Source: an uncultured Eubacteriales bacterium (lineage in GTDB: Bacteria > Bacillota > Clostridia > Lachnospirales > Bianqueaceae). From it: a stretch of DNA of 53,568 nucleotides. The notes below the pieces were generated by a model. It saw only the letters and a list, made by a program, of their open reading frames with translations, was not told where the DNA came from and ran no database searches. The stretch covers positions 1-53,568 of the forward strand of contig CACZRP010000076.1 of the NCBI GenBank assembly GCA_902783575.1. Reading direction: 5' to 3'. Positions 50,214-53,568 of the stretch are shown here, piece after piece. Each line of letters opens with the position of its first letter. Position 1 is the stretch's first letter. Made by a program: the position numbers and the translations under genes.

Positions 50214-50316
50214 TTGATTTCTCCTTTATAATTATATATTCATCAACCGGACGGGGTAAGCCGTCCGAAAGATTATCAGTGGCAGCAGGGGTCTCCCGAA
50301 ACAGGATTTGCCCCTT

Positions 50317-51789
50317 TTATTCGAAATTGACCGTGCCTGCATCATAGGCTGTGCCGCCGGTCACAATCTGAAGCTGATAGCTGCCGCTCAGGCCTTCTTC
50401 TTTGGAAAGATAAGCGGAGTAGCCCCGGTTTCCTTCCTCTTCCAGATATTTGCTCTCATAGATGGGGAACGCCTCAAAGATTTCGGAACGGCCGTCTTTA
50501 CTCAGCACCAGATAAACCCTCGCTGCCGAGGGATCTGTGAAACCTGACGCCATCTCATCTGCCAGCTCGGGCAGGGCGCCATAAAGTCTCCAGGCATAGC
50601 CCGCGTTCTCAAAGACCGGTTTCAAAGTGCCGCCCTGGGCCAGGGAGGAGGGGAGAACGGAAGCATCCCTTCTGGGAGCGTACATAAAGGGCGCAGTGGA
50701 GATGACACGGGAAAGATTTCTTTCCGCGATCTCATAAACCACATCGGTGCCCGGCTCCAGACTGGCCATATCGGGGCAGTCCGTCCGCTTGAAGGTGGCG
50801 GTCTGATAGTTGTCGATCAGATAGGGAAGCAGCGCGCGTCCGAAGGAGTCTCTGGCTATGTACAGCCGGCTGCCGTCGGAGATTTCGCGGTTTTCTGTGG
50901 TGAAAAGATCATCGCCCTGTTCTTTGTCGCTCATAAAGTTCAGAAGCATTTCCTGAGTGTCTCTCACAGCGGCTGGTTTGACAAAGACGAAATCCTTAAA
51001 ATCAATATCATAAACATACTGATCATCAAGGGTGCCGCCCGCGGGATAAAGAAGCTTGTCCAGATCGCCCCGCCAGCTCTTCTCAATAGTATAGGAAGCA
51101 TCCGCGTAGGTTTCATGAGGCCGGCCAAGGCTGTCCATAATGGCGTTATAGCCCAGCAGCGCGCCCTGATAGTTCCAGTGGGAATCGCGCCGGTGGTAAA
51201 GACCGAGATCTTTGTTTTCCGTCATGACCGACTTCATATCCACGTAGGTCACGCCGGTTTCTTTCAGGGCCGCCTGGATCCGGTCGATATTGTGGGTTTC
51301 TCCCTCCGGGAAGAACACCGGCATATATTCACCATAGACCGAGGACTTATTGGGCATCGGCACAAAGGTGAAGCGGCCGCCCTGGGAAGTGATTTTCTCT
51401 TCCATCAGAGACAGGGTTACGGCCACCTGAGCCACCTGTTCATCGGTCATGGCGTTGGTATTCATGTAATCGGCGCTTTCACTGTTGTAAAAGAGCCAGC
51501 CGTCCTTACCCACGATGACGTTGGAGGAGGGCACATGCATCAGTTCGCCCTTCAGGAAGTTGGCGGATGTCAGCAGCTGGGAGCGCAGAGGCATCCGGTC
51601 ATTGAGCCAGGACTCAAACTGATCCGAAAACTCCAGATTCAGCCGTCCGTCCTTCAGGTAGGCGGGCATGTCGGTCAGCGCTTTTTTCTCGATCTGCTCA
51701 TTGCTTTTCACAAAGGGCATCAGCGCCAGGGGAAGACAGCACAGGATGAAAAAGATAACGGTATAGATCCATTTAAATGTTTTGCTCAT
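50317..51789 (-). CDS. DHHW / AlgX-like surface polysaccharide O-acetylation protein
   Basis: 490-residue protein with one N-terminal membrane anchor (about 8-28) and an outward-facing SGNH-like domain of the AlgX/AlgJ or DHHW type. The catalytic pair is Asp202 and His204 in RRDSHW; the likely nucleophile is Ser315 in YIARDSFGRALL. Such proteins receive acyl groups from an MBOAT partner and pass them to exported glycans. The partner gene lies 12 bases upstream, so the two work together. Ribosome site GGAGGTGAGGAT. The acceptor glycan is unknown; no glycan synthesis genes are in the window. Confidence 0.9.
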   Translation of the reverse strand: MSKTFKWIYTVIFFILCCLPLALMPFVKSNEQIEKKALTDMPAYLKDGRLNLEFSDQFESWLNDRMPLRSQLLTSANFLKGELMHVPSSNVIVGKDGWLFYNSESADYMNTNAMTDEQVAQVAVTLSLMEEKITSQGGRFTFVPMPNKSSVYGEYMPVFFPEGETHNIDRIQAALKETGVTYVDMKSVMTENKDLGLYHRRDSHWNYQGALLGYNAIMDSLGRPHETYADASYTIEKSWRGDLDKLLYPAGGTLDDQYVYDIDFKDFVFVKPAAVRDTQEMLLNFMSDKEQGDDLFTTENREISDGSRLYIARDSFGRALLPYLIDNYQTATFKRTDCPDMASLEPGTDVVYEIAERNLSRVISTAPFMYAPRRDASVLPSSLAQGGTLKPVFENAGYAWRLYGALPELADEMASGFTDPSAARVYLVLSKDGRSEIFEAFPIYESKYLEEEGNRGYSAYLSKEEGLSGSYQLQIVTGGTAYDAGTVNFE

Positions 51790-51801
51790 ATCCTCACCTC
51801 C

Positions 51802-53208
51802 TTAGAACCGGAAATAAATAAAGGGATTGTACCGGCTGGAAATCAGTGACAGGACGCACAGCACAAACAGCAGCAGCGTTCCCGTATAGGAAGCGTAGTT
51901 ATAAAGGTTTTTCATGGAGCTTTTCTCCGCCTTTTCCCGCAGCACCCGGAAGATGGGTGTGGAGAGCAGCAGCGCGAAAGCAAAGGCGATAATCACCAGG
52001 ACGGACACGGAAGAGAGGATCTGGGCGTTCACCGCGGCGGAACCCACCGCGCCGGTGAACATATCCTTGATGATTCCGAAGCCCTGACTCAGGGTATCGG
52101 CCCGGAAGATGACGAAGGTCAGCGTCACCACCAGCAGGGTATAGATATGTCCGATGGGCTTGAACCATTTCTTTTTGGTGGGAATAATCTGATAGGTCTC
52201 CAGCATCTGGCAGAGGCCGTGAAGCATGCCCCAGACAATGAAGGTAAAATTGGCGCCATGCCAGAATCCGGTCAGGAAGAATACGACCAGCTTATTGATG
52301 GTGGTCCGGACTTTTCCTTTCCGGTTGCCGCCCAGCGGAATATATACATATTCTTTAAACCAGGTGGACAGGGAAATGTGCCAGCGGCGCCAGAAATCCT
52401 GAATAGATCCGGCGATGAAGGGATAATTAAAGTTTTCTTTGAAATCAAATCCGAAGACACAGCCCAGACCGATGGCCATATCGCTGTAGCCGGAGAAATC
52501 GAAGAAAATCTGAAGGGTGTAGCAGATGGCGCCCAGCCAGGCGGAGCTGATGCCCAGCTGATCTGGGGAAAAGCCAAAGACGGTATCCGCGATGAATCCC
52601 ATCTGGTTGGCGATGAGCACTTTCTTTCCAAGACCCATGATGAAGCGGCAGAGTCCCCGGCTGATGCGGTCAATGGAAAACTCCCGCTGATAGAGACGGT
52701 CTGCGATATCCTCGTACCGTACAATGGGTCCGGCGATGAGCTGCGGGAAGAAGGAGATATACAGCAGCACGGAGAACAGACTCTTTTGTACCCTGCCCTT
52801 CTGGCGGTAGACATCCACCACATAGCTCAGGCCCTGGAAGGTAAAGAAGGAAATACCGATGGGCAGGCGGATGCGGGGCACAGGGATATTCAGCCGGGTG
52901 ATGCTGTTGAAGATTTCAGCGAAAAAACCGGTATATTTGTAAACAATCAGCATTCCGATATTCAGAATCGCCGCTGCGGCCACCGCCAGCTTATCGTACT
53001 TTTCTCCAGCGGCCAGTCTTCCGAAGAAGTAGTTCAGGACAATGGAGATCAGCATGATCATCACGGCCACAGGTTCTCCATAGGCATAGAAGATCAGACT
53101 GGAAACAGCCAGAATAAAGTTTCTGGCTGTATGGTTCCGAATCAGTGCGTAAAGCAGAAACGTCACCGGCAGAAACATAAATAAAAAGGTCAGAGAACTA
53201 AAGGTCAA
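51802..53208 (-). CDS. MBOAT O-acyltransferase (AlgI/DltB-like)
   Basis: 468-residue polytopic membrane protein of about 11 helices that carries acyl groups across the membrane. The core motif DFWRRWHISLSTW (271-283) and the catalytic region GFWHGANFTFIVWGMLHG (314-331, His317 and His330) are intact. The start codon is TTG at 53208 behind GGAGG with 7 bases between; no better ATG exists. It pairs with the DHHW gene. Two promoters are possible upstream: one at 53242-53270 and the C9-containing one at 53377-53406. Confidence 0.93.
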   Translation of the reverse strand: MTFSSLTFLFMFLPVTFLLYALIRNHTARNFILAVSSLIFYAYGEPVAVMIMLISIVLNYFFGRLAAGEKYDKLAVAAAAILNIGMLIVYKYTGFFAEIFNSITRLNIPVPRIRLPIGISFFTFQGLSYVVDVYRQKGRVQKSLFSVLLYISFFPQLIAGPIVRYEDIADRLYQREFSIDRISRGLCRFIMGLGKKVLIANQMGFIADTVFGFSPDQLGISSAWLGAICYTLQIFFDFSGYSDMAIGLGCVFGFDFKENFNYPFIAGSIQDFWRRWHISLSTWFKEYVYIPLGGNRKGKVRTTINKLVVFFLTGFWHGANFTFIVWGMLHGLCQMLETYQIIPTKKKWFKPIGHIYTLLVVTLTFVIFRADTLSQGFGIIKDMFTGAVGSAAVNAQILSSVSVLVIIAFAFALLLSTPIFRVLREKAEKSSMKNLYNYASYTGTLLLFVLCVLSLISSRYNPFIYFRF

Positions 53209-53241
53209 AGCAGTACCTCCTGACAGAATCGGGAATGGTTC

Positions 53242-53270
53242 ATTATAAGCCCAACTGTCCGAAAAGTCCA
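53242..53270 (-). promoter_or_regulatory. Proximal promoter of the MBOAT gene
   Basis: On the minus strand: TGGACT, 17 bases, TATAAT. The -35 is only a 4/6 match. It overlaps the end of the 33-residue ORF. Confidence 0.45.
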
Positions 53271-53344
53271 GTCAAATTCGGGGGAAACTCAAAAATACTC
53301 ATGGCGGCAGCAATCAGGAAAGACATGAAAAAGCTCCCGGCCAT
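53243..53344 (-). CDS. Tiny membrane protein (33 residues) upstream of MBOAT
   Basis: Starts at ATG 53344 with GGAGG 9 bases upstream and ends at TAA. The sequence begins MAGSFFMSFLIAAAMSIF, one hydrophobic helix, then EFPPNLTGLFGQLGL. It has no charged residue except one Glu. The place, just upstream of an MBOAT gene and on the same strand, recalls DltX, the small membrane protein of dlt operons that also carries a helix and a short conserved tail. The sequence itself does not show the DltX tail motif, so homology is not claimed. It may also be chance, since a promoter overlaps its 3' end. Confidence 0.45.
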   Translation of the reverse strand: MAGSFFMSFLIAAAMSIFEFPPNLTGLFGQLGL

Positions 53345-53376
53345 CGGTGATTTCCTCCGTGTTATGTTCTGAGTAT

Positions 53377-53406
53377 ACTATACCCCCCCCCGGCATAATA
53401 TGTAAA
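53377..53406 (-). promoter_or_regulatory. Promoter with nine-C spacer tract (phase-variation candidate)
   Basis: On the minus strand: TTTACA (53401-53406), spacer of 18 bases that contains G9 (C9 at 53383-53391 on plus), then TATAGT (53377-53382). Both hexamers match 5 of 6 positions. A loss of one base would give the optimal 17. It reads toward the tiny ORF and the MBOAT/DHHW genes. Confidence 0.6.
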
Positions 53407-53421
53407 ATACTTAGCTTCTAT

Positions 53422-53436
53422 ATCGAATTATTCGAT
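53422..53436. promoter_or_regulatory. LysR-type operator between divergent promoters
   Basis: Perfect palindrome ATCGAAT-T-ATTCGAT with T-N11-A form. Its centre is about 59 bases from the expected start sites of both the leftward C9 promoter and the rightward LysR promoter, the usual site for a LysR dimer controlling both. Confidence 0.65.
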
Positions 53437-53452
53437 TTTTGAATGATTCTTC

Positions 53453-53481
53453 TTGCATCTTCCGGCATAAGATGCTACACT
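53453..53481 (+). promoter_or_regulatory. Promoter of the second LysR gene
   Basis: TTGCAT, 17 bases, TACACT. The spacer contains a perfect 7-bp inverted repeat GCATCTT / AAGATGC (53455-53475). Confidence 0.6.
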
Positions 53482-53510
53482 AACTCCATACTATACCGGG
53501 AGGCGATCCG

Positions 53511-53568
53511 ATGGACCTGCGTGTTTTAGAATACTTTCTTGCGGTGGCCGAGGTCGGCGGCATCAGCC
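53511..53568 (+). CDS. LysR-family regulator (3' cut by the window end)
   Basis: Only the first 19 codons are visible: MDLRVLEYFLAVAEVGGIS, the standard opening of a LysR winged helix. GGGAGG precedes the ATG by 7 bases. It diverges from the MBOAT/DHHW genes and probably controls them. Confidence 0.8.
   Translation, partial: MDLRVLEYFLAVAEVGGIS

Noticed and set aside
50248..50267. Terminator between the DHHW and lipoprotein genes
   Set aside because: A 7-bp stem exists but no T run follows in the reading direction.
53243..53344. Genuine DltX homolog
   Set aside because: Position and helix fit, but the conserved aromatic tail motif of DltX is not seen and no dltA or dltC is present.

Overview
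The window looks like chromosome from a gut-type Bacillota, most likely Clostridia of the Lachnospiraceae kind. The reasons are the two-subunit dihydroorotate dehydrogenase (PyrK plus type 1B PyrD), strong AGGAGG-type ribosome binding sites, a domain-permuted GH3 of the Ruminococcus/Butyrivibrio type, many plant-glycan hydrolases, a 4Fe-4S aldo/keto reductase, and mid-GC genes separated by AT-rich spacers. This placement is inference from gene content; no rRNA or tRNA gene is visible.

Layout. 1-13555 (+): a GH3 enzyme cut by the window edge, a REC-EAL c-di-GMP phosphodiesterase with two degenerate GGDEF regions, proC, a PLP amino-acid lyase-like gene, a PhnP-like metallo-hydrolase, and two large hydrolases (GH106-like and GH78) that suggest rhamnoside use. 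13558-19165: a LysR regulator divergent from a reductase cluster (two aldo/keto reductases, flavin reductase-like protein, SDR, NTF2-like protein) that ends in an alpha/beta hydrolase gene broken by one in-frame TAA. 19256-22698 (-): a GH51 arabinofuranosidase and a DUF4838 protein with an operator-like palindrome at the promoter. 22926-31314: MATE exporter, tldD/pmbA, M28 peptidase and a GH94 phosphorylase. 31417-37092: a 62-residue protein behind a perfect-consensus promoter, a LacI regulator, and a MarR regulator with a two-gene heterodimeric ABC exporter. 37159-45302: Fe-S aldo/keto reductase, UvrA-like ATPase, and a MoxR/DUF58/transglutaminase set. 45493-48512 (-): the pyrK-pyrD-pyrF-pyrE operon behind an attenuator-like leader. 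49641-53344 (-): a lipoprotein, a DHHW/AlgX-like protein, an MBOAT O-acyltransferase and a 33-residue membrane ORF, divergent from a LysR gene cut by the window end.

The most unusual DNA is the roughly 1-kb gene-free stretch at 48666-49640. It carries a strictly alternating array of TGTCACA and TGTGACA half-sites. Each TGTCACA is followed by a TGTGACA-like site at 28-30 bases, eight times, inside a duplicated 227-base block. A 151-base set of four nested inverted repeats follows, then a terminator-like hairpin. A plausible plus-strand promoter lies just upstream, so the whole may be an undescribed structured RNA or a protein-binding array.

The second notable signal is a run of nine C in the -35/-10 spacer of the promoter that reads toward the MBOAT/DHHW genes. 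It is a candidate slippage switch for phase-variable acylation of surface glycans, with a LysR-type operator placed symmetrically between the two divergent promoters.
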